Source of the DNA: Akkermansia sp.
GTDB lineage: Bacteria > Verrucomicrobiota > Verrucomicrobiia > Verrucomicrobiales > Akkermansiaceae
Direction: 5' to 3'
Length of the DNA: 37,969 nucleotides
Assembly: GCA_022787425.1 (NCBI GenBank)
Contig: JALFWB010000054.1
Location: forward strand, 1-37,969
Part shown: piece by piece, positions 13,703 through 22,560 of the stretch
Layout: each line of letters starts with the position of its first letter
Numbering within the stretch: position 1 is the first letter of the stretch
Program-made: the position numbers and the translations under genes
The notes under the pieces: model-generated
Databases searched by the model: none
Seen by the model: the letters and a program-made list of their open reading frames with translations, nothing else
What the model was told of the DNA's origin: nothing

Positions 13703-16215
13703 TCCTCCCGCAGGGCCTCCTCCACCGCCCGCCGCAGGCTCTCTTCGTCCTGTCCCGGGATGTAGTGCTTCTGCCGGATGGAGGCCGCCACCTTCAGGAA
13801 CACATCTGCGCGCGGCCCGCCTGCATTACCGTGCTCCGGGAAGGCGTGGGCAATGCGTGAGGCGAGGGCAGCAGCCTCATCGAACTGACCCAAGCGGTAG
13901 GCCATGGTCGTTGCGCCCGATCCGGCGGTGTATAATAACCGCCACTCCTGCTCCGTGGGGGGCGTCGCGCTTTTGCGCGACAGAATGCCCATCATAGCAC
14001 GGCGGTAGTGCTGTAGTGCCTCCTCTGTATGCCCGAAATAGGAGCAGATGGTAGCCAGCTGGATGCTTTGGAAACAAGAAGCGGCGCGGTCCCCCGCAGC
14101 ATCGGCGCAGCTTTTGGCCTGCTCGGCGTATTGCAGCGCACGGGCATAGGCATCCGGTTCACTCGAGAGAACATAGATATCCGCCAAAACACTGTTGGCC
14201 GTAATGTAATTCTCCTGAGAAATACCCTCCCCGGGCTTGGTTTCCACCAAGGGGGTGAGCAGCGCAATGGCCTCCTTGCAGCGGTTGATCCGCGCCATGA
14301 CCGATGCGGCGCAGATAGCAGCATCCGTACTGTAGGGCAGGCCCGGCGAGCTGCATTCCTTGTACTGACGTGCGGCTGCCTTCAGCGCCGGCAGGTTGCC
14401 GCAAAGCTCCAGCTCCCGGGCCAAGAACAGACGCATGCGCATGGCCATGGCGGACCGGGGATTGTGTTTGATGAGGCGCCGCAGGCAGGATGCAGCCTCG
14501 GCATGGTTCCCGGCCTCGGAAAACAGACATGCCGCATGCTCCAACAGCATGTTACGCAGGGACGCGCTCCGTGCTGTATCGGCATAGCGCAGCGCCGAAG
14601 TTGCGCGCTCCGCCTCGCTGTTCTCAGACTGCGCGCCGAGGGCTTGGGCGGACAGGGTACAGAGGAGCAGCTCCTCCCGGTGCGTCAGGCTCTTGAGCCC
14701 GGGGGTGCGTATGTTGCGCAGGGCCTCCAGGGCCTCCTGCGGACGGTGCAGGGCCAGATAGCACGTTGCATGCTGCAGCTGAGCCCGGGCCTTGGTATGC
14801 GGGCGCGCCGAGATGCGCAACACCTCCCGCGTGTTCTCCTCAACGGTGGGGGCTATCTCCTCCGCCGTGCTTCCGCCCTCGTCCATGTTTGCCAGTAGGT
14901 AGGCGGACTCCAGCAAGCGCAGCTCTGCCTCCGTCTCCGGGTGCTCCGCCGCCAAGGAACGCAGGTAATCTTTCGTTTCCTGCGGGGCTTGATTATACAG
15001 CGCGCAGAGGTAGGCGTTCTGTATGGCGCAGGGCAGTAGCTCGTCCGGGGCTGTTTGCAGGAAATCCAAGGACTCCTTCAGGGGAAGAATACGCCCCTCG
15101 GTGTTGTCATTCGTGAGCTGAAATTCGCGAATTTTCTGACATTCCGCTGCCAGTGCATAAAAACGGCGGTAAGGAGACTCCTCCGGTAGAAGGGCCAGCA
15201 GGTCATCCACCTCATCATAGCGGCCGGTGTTCATCAGGCTGCGCACCTGTTCCACGACCAACTCCGTGGCGGCACTGCACTGCTCGGGGCGGGCACTGCT
15301 CATAGAGCTAAGGCGGGAGGGGACGGCATCTCGCCTGCTTTCACTGATGTGGCGCAGGCAGAGGAAAGCCGCTGCAGCACGGCGGGGAGCCGTTCCGTCC
15401 TCGCTCCATTCCCGCAGGCGAGCCTCCGCTACGGGGCTAAGGCGGCAGTCGGTGCGGTAGGTCATCAGCTTTCGGAAGGCGTTCGCCAGAAGCGGGGATT
15501 CCGCATTGGCTGCAATGAATTGCAGGACGGTTTCCTCCCCCTTGCCCTCGATGTTGTCCAAGGCCTCATTCCGTGCCTCCGGGTTATCTTCTTGCTCCTT
15601 GTGCAATCGTGCCTCCTCGGAGTAAAAAATCTCAGCCTTCATCAGGCGTGCTTTCTCACGGTCGGAGCGCGGGTAGCGCGCATCGGTCTCAATGGTGCGG
15701 CAGATGTCCCCGGCGCGCTCGAATTCACCGTTGCGCATGTGGTGTGCGGCACGCAGGAGCAGGGGGGCCGCATTATTCGGATTTTGAGCGGCGAGCTGAT
15801 CCAGCCTTGCCAGTTGCTTGCCGGAGAAGGGCCCGTTCCCCAGCTCGTATTCCATGCGCGTGAGCTCGTATTCCGGAGCATCCGGGGGCAACTCCGCCAG
15901 AAAAGCCCGACTGAGCTCAGGGGAGCTGTGCGCGCAGAAAATTCGAGCGCGGCGAGCATAGTCAGAGAGCTTGTGCCCGGGCGGAACTGCGGCCAAGCAG
16001 GCGTCGGCCTCAACATACCGCCGCAGAGCCACCAGCGCGCGCCCTTTCCAGAAGGCTGCCTCCGGGCTTTGCGGGGACCCGGGCAGCGCAGCCAGCGCCC
16101 CGGCGGCATCCCCCGCGCGCAGAAGTTGCTCCGCACGCTGCACGGCGCCCTCCTCCGCTGCATGGAGGGTAGCGAATGCCGCTGAAAGCGCGGTGATGGC
16201 TGCAGTGAATCTCAT
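13699..16215 (-). CDS. Large secreted tetratricopeptide-repeat protein
   Basis: The 838-residue protein begins with a cleavable signal peptide (MRFTAAITALSAAFATLHA). The remainder is helical TPR-type repeats, for example AEQLLRAGDAAGALAALPG near residue 30, HYRRAMMGIL near 750 and the Ala-rich C-terminal helices. It has no catalytic motif. Such solenoids usually scaffold envelope complexes. The start at 16215 overlaps the stop of the M23 peptidase gene by 4 bases (ATGA), so the two are coupled, and the TPR protein may recruit the peptidase or its partners. I cannot name the family. Confidence 0.78.
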   Translation of the reverse strand: MRFTAAITALSAAFATLHAAEEGAVQRAEQLLRAGDAAGALAALPGSPQSPEAAFWKGRALVALRRYVEADACLAAVPPGHKLSDYARRARIFCAHSSPELSRAFLAELPPDAPEYELTRMEYELGNGPFSGKQLARLDQLAAQNPNNAAPLLLRAAHHMRNGEFERAGDICRTIETDARYPRSDREKARLMKAEIFYSEEARLHKEQEDNPEARNEALDNIEGKGEETVLQFIAANAESPLLANAFRKLMTYRTDCRLSPVAEARLREWSEDGTAPRRAAAAFLCLRHISESRRDAVPSRLSSMSSARPEQCSAATELVVEQVRSLMNTGRYDEVDDLLALLPEESPYRRFYALAAECQKIREFQLTNDNTEGRILPLKESLDFLQTAPDELLPCAIQNAYLCALYNQAPQETKDYLRSLAAEHPETEAELRLLESAYLLANMDEGGSTAEEIAPTVEENTREVLRISARPHTKARAQLQHATCYLALHRPQEALEALRNIRTPGLKSLTHREELLLCTLSAQALGAQSENSEAERATSALRYADTARSASLRNMLLEHAACLFSEAGNHAEAASCLRRLIKHNPRSAMAMRMRLFLARELELCGNLPALKAAARQYKECSSPGLPYSTDAAICAASVMARINRCKEAIALLTPLVETKPGEGISQENYITANSVLADIYVLSSEPDAYARALQYAEQAKSCADAAGDRAASCFQSIQLATICSYFGHTEEALQHYRRAMMGILSRKSATPPTEQEWRLLYTAGSGATTMAYRLGQFDEAAALASRIAHAFPEHGNAGGPRADVFLKVAASIRQKHYIPGQDEESLRRAVEEALRED

Positions 16216-17342
16216 GGGCGACGTCTTGTTGTTTTGGTAGAGCGTGGCCGGCGGGCGGCGGCCTTCAGCCCCGTTGCTGCATTCTTGGGCGGGATGGCTT
16301 TGGCTCCGGGTGGATATTTGCCTTCTATCCACAGAAAGCGGTTGATAAATGTTCGACCCGTGGCAGTGAGGGCGGCATCCTTGCTGGAGCCCTTGAGGCG
16401 GTTCATCGTGACGTTTTGCTGCAGGGTAGCTACAGGCTTACAGGCCACCACAACAGGCTCGGTAACAGGTGTGGTTGACGGATAGACCGCGCGGGGAATG
16501 CCCTCCTGCGTAAAACTCATCTCCAGTGAGGCAGGGCGAGTCGCAAAGCTGCCTTTGTACAGGAAGGGGTGACGCCGCAGAATGTCCATGGTGCCCACGC
16601 AGGGGACCCGCACGCGGTAGTGTTCCGGCAGGCTCTCGAGGTACTTCGCGATGGAGACAGGCTTGTTGCCCTTACTCTGCAGCAGGATGTCCGCTGCATT
16701 GAACCCGATGAGGTTGAAACCGTGGAAAAGGCCGTGCTTGTAGTCTCCCGTCATGCGATCATAGGCAGAGTTCACCATCAACGCGATTTCCACATGGCAG
16801 TGCGCGCGCTCCAGGTTCAGCCCCACGCCGCTGTGCCCCAGAATGCCCAGTTCACTCGTGCGCTGCACCTCATCGCCCGGTTTACAGTTGACCTTTGATA
16901 AGTGAGCATACAACGTGTAAATGATACCCTCCGGGATTTCATGAGACACCACAATATAGCGGCCATAGTTACTTGCTCCCGGGGACTCGTTCACATGCTC
17001 CACTCGCCCGGGAGCAAGGGGGTGCACGGGGTCCAGCGGCTCCCCCGCAGCATCTCGGCGCATGGGTTTTACATCGATGCCCTCATGCAGTCGGCCGAAA
17101 AAAAGCTGCCCGGCCGCGGTGCGGAAGGGATTGCGTACCATGCCGAAGCTACCGGCCTCCCAAGGTTTGCTCTTCTCTCCCTCGAAGGTTCGGTCGCAGT
17201 ACATGAAAAAGCCCTCGTTGTCCCCCCGGTACAAAGCATCGTTTTCCGTGGGCAGGGTGTAGACCAAATCCTCCGCCGCGCGGGTCGGCAGGGTCAGCAG
17301 CAGAGGCAACAGACACAGTGCTCGGAGAAAGCGGTTCATCAT
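16212..17342 (-). CDS. Secreted M23-family peptidase (LytM-like)
   Basis: The product is about 376 residues with a signal peptide (MNRFLRALCLLPLLLTLPTRAA). The zinc site of M23 endopeptidases is complete: HEGIDV (HxxxD) near residue 87, HSG near 170 and HCHVEI (HxH) near 180. YTLYAHLSKVNCKPGDEVQ matches the family core. The product would cut peptide cross-bridges in peptidoglycan. The C-terminal 40 residues are very basic (ARRPRSTKTTRRRP), which is unusual and may bind anionic polymer or DNA. Two ATG codons (17342 and 17339) are possible starts. The first shares a base with the TGA of the lipoprotein gene upstream. Confidence 0.88.
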   Translation of the reverse strand: MMNRFLRALCLLPLLLTLPTRAAEDLVYTLPTENDALYRGDNEGFFMYCDRTFEGEKSKPWEAGSFGMVRNPFRTAAGQLFFGRLHEGIDVKPMRRDAAGEPLDPVHPLAPGRVEHVNESPGASNYGRYIVVSHEIPEGIIYTLYAHLSKVNCKPGDEVQRTSELGILGHSGVGLNLERAHCHVEIALMVNSAYDRMTGDYKHGLFHGFNLIGFNAADILLQSKGNKPVSIAKYLESLPEHYRVRVPCVGTMDILRRHPFLYKGSFATRPASLEMSFTQEGIPRAVYPSTTPVTEPVVVACKPVATLQQNVTMNRLKGSSKDAALTATGRTFINRFLWIEGKYPPGAKAIPPKNAATGLKAAARRPRSTKTTRRRP

Positions 17343-17902
17343 CAAATACTGCGGAACGTGCGGCCCTGGCTGTCCTTCTCCTTGGTCGTGTCCGTGGGCA
17401 TCATGGGAGCCTTGCGAGGGTTCTCCTTCAGGTAACGGCTCTTCTCCAGCTTCTCGTTGACAGGCTTGAGATCATTGCCCAAGCGCCGCAGGTCGTACCC
17501 GTTCAGTCCGTTCCAAATGCAGAGTACGCCGTCAGTAACCGGGGCATTGATGAGCATGGGGGAAAACGCCATGTTGTTGACCAAGGGGAGCATGCGCTTG
17601 CCGATGTTGGCCTGCGTGTGTTGGTAGAGGCGCAGATTGTAGTCATCCTTCAGCTTAAAGGAGACACCATACGAGCCGTCCGGTGCGATGTTGGACTGAA
17701 ATTTCTCGATTTGATTGTGCGTGATGATGGGCTGCCGGACGTAGTAGCGCCCGTTGTGGTATACCAAAAATCGCGCACCCTCCACGGCATTGTCCGCCTC
17801 AGTCAGGAAGTAGACAGGGTAGGGCTGCTCCTGGCATTGGCACAGCATGGCGACTGCTGCCAAGGCGGTCGCGGCGCTCATCAGTTTGTGTCGTGTCCTC
17901 AT
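17342..17902 (-). CDS. Lipoprotein with SecD P1 head-like domain
   Basis: This 186-residue lipoprotein has signal MSAATALAAVAMLCQC within its first 23 residues. About residues 70-145 read VSFKLKDDYNLRLYQHTQAN, then IGKRMLPLVNNMAFSPMLIN and APVTDGVLCIW. This follows the pattern of the SecD periplasmic P1 head (SF.....A..F...T..NIGK.....D..V.S.P.I..PI..G...I). A stand-alone lipidated SecD head is not something I know as a named family. It heads an operon with the M23 peptidase and the large TPR protein. It may act at the membrane surface on exported proteins, but that is inference only. Confidence 0.6.
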   Translation of the reverse strand: MRTRHKLMSAATALAAVAMLCQCQEQPYPVYFLTEADNAVEGARFLVYHNGRYYVRQPIITHNQIEKFQSNIAPDGSYGVSFKLKDDYNLRLYQHTQANIGKRMLPLVNNMAFSPMLINAPVTDGVLCIWNGLNGYDLRRLGNDLKPVNEKLEKSRYLKENPRKAPMMPTDTTKEKDSQGRTFRSI

Positions 17903-17912
17903 GGTTGTGGGT

Positions 17913-17941
17913 ATGATACTCCATTTCCGCCCGCTTGGCGA
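17913..17941 (-). promoter_or_regulatory. Promoter of the envelope operon
   Basis: On the minus strand, TCGCCA (17936-17941), 17 bp, TATCAT (17913-17918), then 10 bases to the ATG at 17902. The -35 is poorer than the others but the geometry is the same. Confidence 0.5.
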
Positions 17942-18027
17942 GCAAAAAATGCGCTCCCGTGCTTTGTCAAGCGACCTCGCCTGCGGAGTTTGCCCGTCAG
18001 ACGAGGTCCCTTGCGCCTTTGCAGCGG

Positions 18028-18041
18028 GAGAAAATTTTCTC
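18028..18041. other. 14-bp perfect palindrome at the ilvN stop
   Basis: GAGAAAATTTTCTC is fully palindromic and overlaps the TGA stop of ilvN (18042-18040). It may be a terminator stem or a protein site. The region from here to 17942 has no gene. Confidence 0.5.
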
Positions 18042-18543
18042 AGCCCTTCTTTTTGACAACAGCGATCTTGCCGGATCGCGTCACCATCTCAACATCGTAA
18101 TCGCTCATCAGATCCAAGAAGCGCGCTAAGCGGAATTCGCCGCCGGAGATCTCGATGGTCATCGTTTCGCGAGTCGCATCCAGCACCTTGGCACCGAATA
18201 TCTGGCAGAGCTCGAGGATCTCCCCCTTCTTGTCCGCAAAACGCACGCGCAACAGTACAATCTCGCGGTACACGGTCGGGTAATTCCGGAAATCAGTCAC
18301 CTCCACCACATTCACCAGCTTGCTGAGCTGCTTGATGACCTGGTCCAGCTTATCCCCGTGCTCATTCACATCAATCGACATGCGGGAGAACCGGGGGTCT
18401 TCGCACGGTGCGACGTTGAGAGAGTGGATGTTGTATCCGCGTCCGGAGAAAAGCCCGGCCACACGGGATAGCACGCCGAACTTGTTTTCCACAAGTACAG
18501 AGATGGTGTGCGTGTGTTGTTCGTTTGGCTGGTGATTTTCCAT
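18040..18543 (-). CDS. ilvN: Acetolactate synthase small (regulatory) subunit
   Basis: This 167-residue regulatory subunit of acetohydroxyacid synthase, the first shared step of branched-chain amino acid synthesis, carries an N-terminal ACT domain. HTISVLVENKFGVLSRVAGL, then FSGRGYNIHSLNVAPCEDP, is the valine-binding signature. A C-terminal ACT-like domain follows (REIVLLRVRFADKKGEI). The length matches the IlvH/IlvN type. The large subunit gene is not adjacent, which is less common: the gene stands alone with its own promoter at 18553-18581, divergent from the cyclophilin gene. It starts without a Shine-Dalgarno sequence. Confidence 0.93.
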   Translation of the reverse strand: MENHQPNEQHTHTISVLVENKFGVLSRVAGLFSGRGYNIHSLNVAPCEDPRFSRMSIDVNEHGDKLDQVIKQLSKLVNVVEVTDFRNYPTVYREIVLLRVRFADKKGEILELCQIFGAKVLDATRETMTIEISGGEFRLARFLDLMSDYDVEMVTRSGKIAVVKKKG

Positions 18544-18552
18544 AGCGGGCTC

Positions 18553-18581
18553 ATTCTATCGGAAAAAAAAGGGGGCGTCAA
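18553..18581 (-). promoter_or_regulatory. Promoter of ilvN, near-leaderless
   Basis: On the minus strand, TTGACG (18576-18581), 17 bp, TAGAAT (18553-18558), then 9 bases to the ATG at 18543. No attenuator or leader peptide is possible in so short a leader. Confidence 0.8.
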
Positions 18582-18613
18582 GCCTATAATTGCCATGCTG
18601 CCACGCTTTTCGC

Positions 18614-18642
18614 TTGAAAAAACGGGCCGTCGCTGGTATAAC
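18614..18642 (+). promoter_or_regulatory. Promoter of cyclophilin/ABC-F pair, leaderless
   Basis: TTGAAA (18614-18619), 17 bp, TATAAC (18637-18642), then CCCCCGC and the ATG at 18650. Confidence 0.78.
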
Positions 18643-18649
18643 CCCCCGC

Positions 18650-19174
18650 ATGGCAACGGACAAGAAGATCACGATGAAGACAAGTAAGGGGGATATTCAC
18701 CTGACGGTGTTTGCCTCCAAGACGCCGATGACGGCGGCAAGTTTCCTCAACCTGGCCTCCAAGGGATTCTACGATGGGCTGACCTTCCACCGCGTGATTG
18801 CGGACTTCATGATTCAGGGCGGTGACCCGCAGGGAACGGGCTGCGGCGGCCCCGGCTACCAGTTTGATGATGAGTGCCGACCGGATCTCAAGTTCACCAA
18901 GCCCGGCCTGCTTGCCATGGCCAACGCGGGCAAAACGTGGACGGGGCAGGGGACCAACGGCTCCCAGTTCTTCATTACCCATGTGCCCACCGATTGGCTG
19001 AACGGCAAGCACACAATCTTCGGGGAGGTGCAGGGCAGTGAGGACCAGGCCGTGGTGAACGCCATCGCCAAGGGTGACCGCATCCTGAGCATCGAGATTC
19101 ACGATGACTGCGCCGACCTCTTTGCGGAGCAGAAGGCCAACATCGAACGCTGGAACAACAAACTCCGCAAGTAA
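18650..19174 (+). CDS. Cyclophilin-type peptidyl-prolyl cis-trans isomerase
   Basis: The 174-residue protein is a single cyclophilin domain that speeds proline isomerisation during folding. [19 protein letters not shown] holds the catalytic Arg. [20 protein letters not shown] and HTIFGEV complete the active site. No signal peptide is present, so it acts in the cytoplasm. The ATG at 18650 rather than 18590 is chosen because the -10 box ends 7 bases before it. The C-terminus has an extra helical, charged tail ([18 protein letters not shown]) beyond the core. The ABC-F gene follows without a single base between. Confidence 0.93.
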   Translation: MATDKKITMKTSKGDIHLTVFASKTPMTAASFLNLASKGFYDGLTFHRVIADFMIQGGDPQGTGCGGPGYQFDDECRPDLKFTKPGLLAMANAGKTWTGQGTNGSQFFITHVPTDWLNGKHTIFGEVQGSEDQAVVNAIAKGDRILSIEIHDDCADLFAEQKANIERWNNKLRK

Positions 19175-21172
19175 TTGGTTTTTGCCGTCCAGGAGCTGTC
19201 CATCTCCTTCGGGCCGCGTGTGCTGTTCGATTCGCTCTCCTTTGTGGTGGAGCAGGGCGCGCGCGTGGCCTTTGCAGGGCAGAATGGTGCCGGTAAATCC
19301 ACCCTCATGAAGTGCATTGTGGGGGCCATGCAGCCGGACAGCGGTTGCGTGCTGCTCCCCAAGCACACCAAAGTGGGTTATCTGCCGCAGGATGGCATCC
19401 ATATTTCGGGTACACCTTTGCTGCAGGAGGTGCTCGGAAGTGTCGGCAATATTGTGGAGCTGCAGCAAACAGTGGATGAGCTCTCCGCCGAGCTGGAGTC
19501 TCTGCCTGCGGAGTCCCCGGAGTATCGCGAGACGCTGGAGGAGATCGGGCGTCTGGAGCTCATTCTGCATGACCGGGACGCCGCATCGCTGCGTCCGCGC
19601 ACGGAGTCCATCCTGCGAGGGCTGGGGTTCAGTCCGGCGGATTTCGAGCGCGATTGCGGGGAGTTTTCCGGTGGTTGGCAGATGCGCATTGCCTTGGCCA
19701 AGCTGCTGTTGCAAGAGCCGGAGGTGTTGCTGCTGGACGAGCCGACCAATCACTTGGACATCTCCAGTCAGCGTTGGCTGGAGCAGAGCCTGCGGACGTA
19801 TCGCGGTGCTATCTGTATCATCAGCCATGATGTGGCACTGCTGGATAGTCTGGTCACGCGTACCATCGCCTTCCACCATGGGCGGGCGGAGGAGTACGCG
19901 GGCAATTTCTCCTATTACCTCAAGGAGAGTAAGCAACGCAAGGAGATTTTACAGCGTCGGGCGAAGGCTCAGCAGCGGGAGCTGGCCAAGACGCAGGCTT
20001 TCATCGACCGCTTCCGCTACAAGGCGACCAAGGCCACTCAGGTGCAGAGCCGCATCAAGCAGATGGAGAAGGTGGAGCTCATTGAGGTGGAGGCGGATGA
20101 TGCGGTGATGAGTTTTCACTTTCCGCCCCCGCCGCCGGGTGGCAATACGGTGGTGGAGATGGAAAAGGTGTGCAAGGCCTATGGGCCCATCACGCTGCTG
20201 AAGGATTTTGATTTCCGGATGGCGAAAGGTGACCGCATTGCCATCGTGGGGGTGAACGGCTCCGGTAAGTCGACCTTCACGCGCCTGATCTCGGGCACGG
20301 AGCCGCCGGATTCCGGGGTGTGCTCGCCGGGCTACCATACGCAGGTGGCGTTCTTTTCTCAGACGCATGCGGATGTGCTGGATAACGAGCAGACGGTGCT
20401 GGAGTGCGTGGAGGCTGCGGCCTCCCGCGAGACGCGTCCGCTGGTGCGCAATATTCTGGGTTGTTTCCTGTTCCGAGGGGATGATGTGTTCAAGAAAATC
20501 GGCGTGCTTTCGGGTGGTGAGCGTTCTCGCGTGGCCTTGGTTTGCATGTTGCTGCGACCGGCGAATTTCCTGATTATGGATGAGCCGACCAACCACTTGG
20601 ACTTTCAGAGCCAGGATGTGTTACAGGCGGCATTGCAGGAGTATCCCGGTTCATTCTGCATCGTTTCGCATAACAGGCAATTCCTGGATCCGATCGTGAA
20701 TAAGGTGCTGGAGTTCCGTCCCGGGCTGCCGCCGCGTCTCTTCCATGGTAATGTGAGCCAATATCTCGAGACCGTGGAGGCGGAGGAGCGGTGTGCGGCG
20801 GAGGCTTCCTCAGGCGCATCGCCCGCCGGTGCGGAGGCGGGGGGCATGACTGTCCCGGCTAATCGGCGGGATCAGCGTCGGCGTCGTGCTCGCGAGCGGG
20901 AGCTGCGGGACCGCCTTATCAAACCCCTGCAACGGGAGATGGAGCAGGTGGAGGCGGATATCGCAGCGCGGGATGAGCGGAAGGCTGCCATCTCGGCGGA
21001 GTTGGAGAAGCCGGAGAATATGAGTGATAACCAAAAGCTCATGGAACTGACGCTCGAGTATCAAAATCTGGAGCGCGAATCGGAGAGCCTCTTCACGCGC
21101 TGGGAGGAGCTTTCCGTGGAAATCGAGCGCGCGGAGGCTAGCTTGGCATCAGAGACCGAGGAGGAAGCCTGA
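19175..21172 (+). CDS. ABC-F family ATPase (ribosome-associated)
   Basis: The 665-residue protein has two ABC domains in one chain and no membrane segments, as in ABC-F translation factors. Domain 1 shows GQNGAGKST (Walker A), FSGGWQMR (signature) and LLLDEPTNHLD (Walker B). Domain 2 shows GVNGSGKST, LSGGERSR and LIMDEPTNHLD. The linker (about residues 240-320) is helical and basic, with RRAKAQQRELAKTQAFI and QSRIKQMEK. The C-terminal 100 residues form a coiled coil (RDQRRRRARERELRDRLIKP), as in Uup. The start appears to be TTG at 19175, immediately after the TAA of the cyclophilin gene. The next ATG in frame would remove the first Walker A. The subfamily is uncertain. Confidence 0.92.
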   Translation: MVFAVQELSISFGPRVLFDSLSFVVEQGARVAFAGQNGAGKSTLMKCIVGAMQPDSGCVLLPKHTKVGYLPQDGIHISGTPLLQEVLGSVGNIVELQQTVDELSAELESLPAESPEYRETLEEIGRLELILHDRDAASLRPRTESILRGLGFSPADFERDCGEFSGGWQMRIALAKLLLQEPEVLLLDEPTNHLDISSQRWLEQSLRTYRGAICIISHDVALLDSLVTRTIAFHHGRAEEYAGNFSYYLKESKQRKEILQRRAKAQQRELAKTQAFIDRFRYKATKATQVQSRIKQMEKVELIEVEADDAVMSFHFPPPPPGGNTVVEMEKVCKAYGPITLLKDFDFRMAKGDRIAIVGVNGSGKSTFTRLISGTEPPDSGVCSPGYHTQVAFFSQTHADVLDNEQTVLECVEAAASRETRPLVRNILGCFLFRGDDVFKKIGVLSGGERSRVALVCMLLRPANFLIMDEPTNHLDFQSQDVLQAALQEYPGSFCIVSHNRQFLDPIVNKVLEFRPGLPPRLFHGNVSQYLETVEAEERCAAEASSGASPAGAEAGGMTVPANRRDQRRRRARERELRDRLIKPLQREMEQVEADIAARDERKAAISAELEKPENMSDNQKLMELTLEYQNLERESESLFTRWEELSVEIERAEASLASETEEEA

Positions 21173-21220
21173 AGGTTGGCGGGGTTCCCGATGTTCTCCC
21201 TGTCTTTGTCGCGTCCGTGC

Positions 21221-22465
21221 TTACCCGCGATACTTGGCGCGTTGATGCTGCCAGATACCGAAGGCCAAGCCCGCCACGTTGGGAATCCACAGCACGATGT
21301 AGGGCAGAATGCCCGGTACCTTGCGCGATAAGTCGCAGAAGACCAGCGCCAAGAAGTACACGGCTGCAACGAGAATGCCGATGGCGAAGCCGGTGGAGGT
21401 ATCGCGTCGCCGCGCAGTGATGGCCAGCGGCACGCCGATGATGGAGAACACCAGGCAGGCGCAGGCAAAGGAAGCTCGCTTGGTGTACTCTGTCTCCAAG
21501 GCAAGTTGTTTGCTGTCGGTCAGGTTATCTTCCACCAGCTCGGTATCGTGTTTGGCCGCCGCCCACAACTGGGCCGCACAAGGGAAGGACGGGGCGGCAT
21601 CGGCTGCACGCGCATAATCCTTGATGGCGTCCATATCTACTCGTGCGGTGATGCTTTTGCGCTGCAGGGCATCGGTCATCTCCGCATTCGTCATGTAGGA
21701 GGTCTTGATGCGCCACTCATCGCGGTCGATGGGGATGTGCACTCGCATGGGCAGTTCCTCGATGAAGGGCATATCCGTCTGGCCGCCGCTGTTGTGCTCC
21801 AGAACGCAATTCCGCATAATCAGGGACAGCTGGCGCGTCTTTTCATCGAACTCACCGATGTCGGCTTTCTGCGCATGGATGGAGCTGAACTTGGCCCCCG
21901 TGCCCAGCGGGTTGGCATCTTCATCATTGCTGATGGGGTAGATGTGCACCCCCTGCAGGGTGTCGCCGCTGCGGCCTTCGATGTAGATCTTCACCTTGTC
22001 CATCTTCACGGCATCTTGAGAAGCCTTCAGCAGGTTGCGCGGGTTCTCCATGGCTGCCTCCACGACTAAATCCGACATCGCTTGTCGGCCTTTCGGGGCA
22101 ATCTCCGTGTTAATGTGGTAGCACAGCGCGGAAAAGACAAGACCCAGTCCGATGGCCGGCATGCTCAATCGCCACAGGCTCAGACCCGCCATGCGCATGG
22201 AGGTCAGCTCGTTGTCCGCCGCCAGCCGCCCGTATACCAACAGAACAGCCGTCAGAAAGCCCCACGGTACAGAGAAGGAAAGGGAGAAGGGGATCACCTG
22301 CAAGATAAAGTCAACCACAATGCTCGGGGACGCGCCGCTCTCCACCAGCAGGGCGTGGAGCTCCTTGAAAAGTTGGCCGAGCAGCATCAGCGTCGTCAGG
22401 GCAAGTACCCCCATGAACGTAACGGTCAAAAGCTGCCGCAGGATGTAGCGATCCAGTGTCTTCAT
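21221..22465 (-). CDS. LptF/LptG family LPS export permease
   Basis: The 414-residue inner-membrane protein has three helices at the N-terminus (starting MKTLDRYILRQLLTVTF) and three at the C-terminus, flanking a periplasmic beta-rich domain (about 100-300). This is the YjgP/YjgQ layout. LptF and LptG form the membrane part of the LptB2FG transporter, which extracts LPS from the inner membrane. ADNELTSMRMAGLSLWRL near residue 78 is the coupling-helix motif that contacts LptB. Only one of the two usual paralogues is here, and I cannot tell which. The start at 22465 is set by this motif-bearing N-terminus and the promoter at 22478-22506. Confidence 0.88.
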   Translation of the reverse strand: MKTLDRYILRQLLTVTFMGVLALTTLMLLGQLFKELHALLVESGASPSIVVDFILQVIPFSLSFSVPWGFLTAVLLVYGRLAADNELTSMRMAGLSLWRLSMPAIGLGLVFSALCYHINTEIAPKGRQAMSDLVVEAAMENPRNLLKASQDAVKMDKVKIYIEGRSGDTLQGVHIYPISNDEDANPLGTGAKFSSIHAQKADIGEFDEKTRQLSLIMRNCVLEHNSGGQTDMPFIEELPMRVHIPIDRDEWRIKTSYMTNAEMTDALQRKSITARVDMDAIKDYARAADAAPSFPCAAQLWAAAKHDTELVEDNLTDSKQLALETEYTKRASFACACLVFSIIGVPLAITARRRDTSTGFAIGILVAAVYFLALVFCDLSRKVPGILPYIVLWIPNVAGLAFGIWQHQRAKYRG

Positions 22466-22477
22466 GTTCCGCTCCCC

Positions 22478-22506
22478 ATTGTAGCAGATTTTCCGCCGCT
22501 TGCCAA
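22478..22506 (-). promoter_or_regulatory. Promoter of lptF/G
   Basis: On the minus strand, TTGGCA (22501-22506), 17 bp, TACAAT (22478-22483), then 12 bases to the ATG at 22465. GGGGAG lies in those 12 bases, the nearest thing to a Shine-Dalgarno sequence in a short leader here. Confidence 0.75.
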
Positions 22507-22525
22507 CAGTATTTTCGGAAAACAC

Positions 22526-22554
22526 TTGCTGTTTTACTCGAAAATGTGTATACT
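22526..22554 (+). promoter_or_regulatory. Promoter of small orphan gene, leaderless
   Basis: TTGCTG (22526-22531), 17 bp, TATACT (22549-22554), then TTCCCC and the ATG at 22561. It is divergent from the lptF/G promoter. Confidence 0.72.
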
Positions 22555-22560
22555 TTCCCC

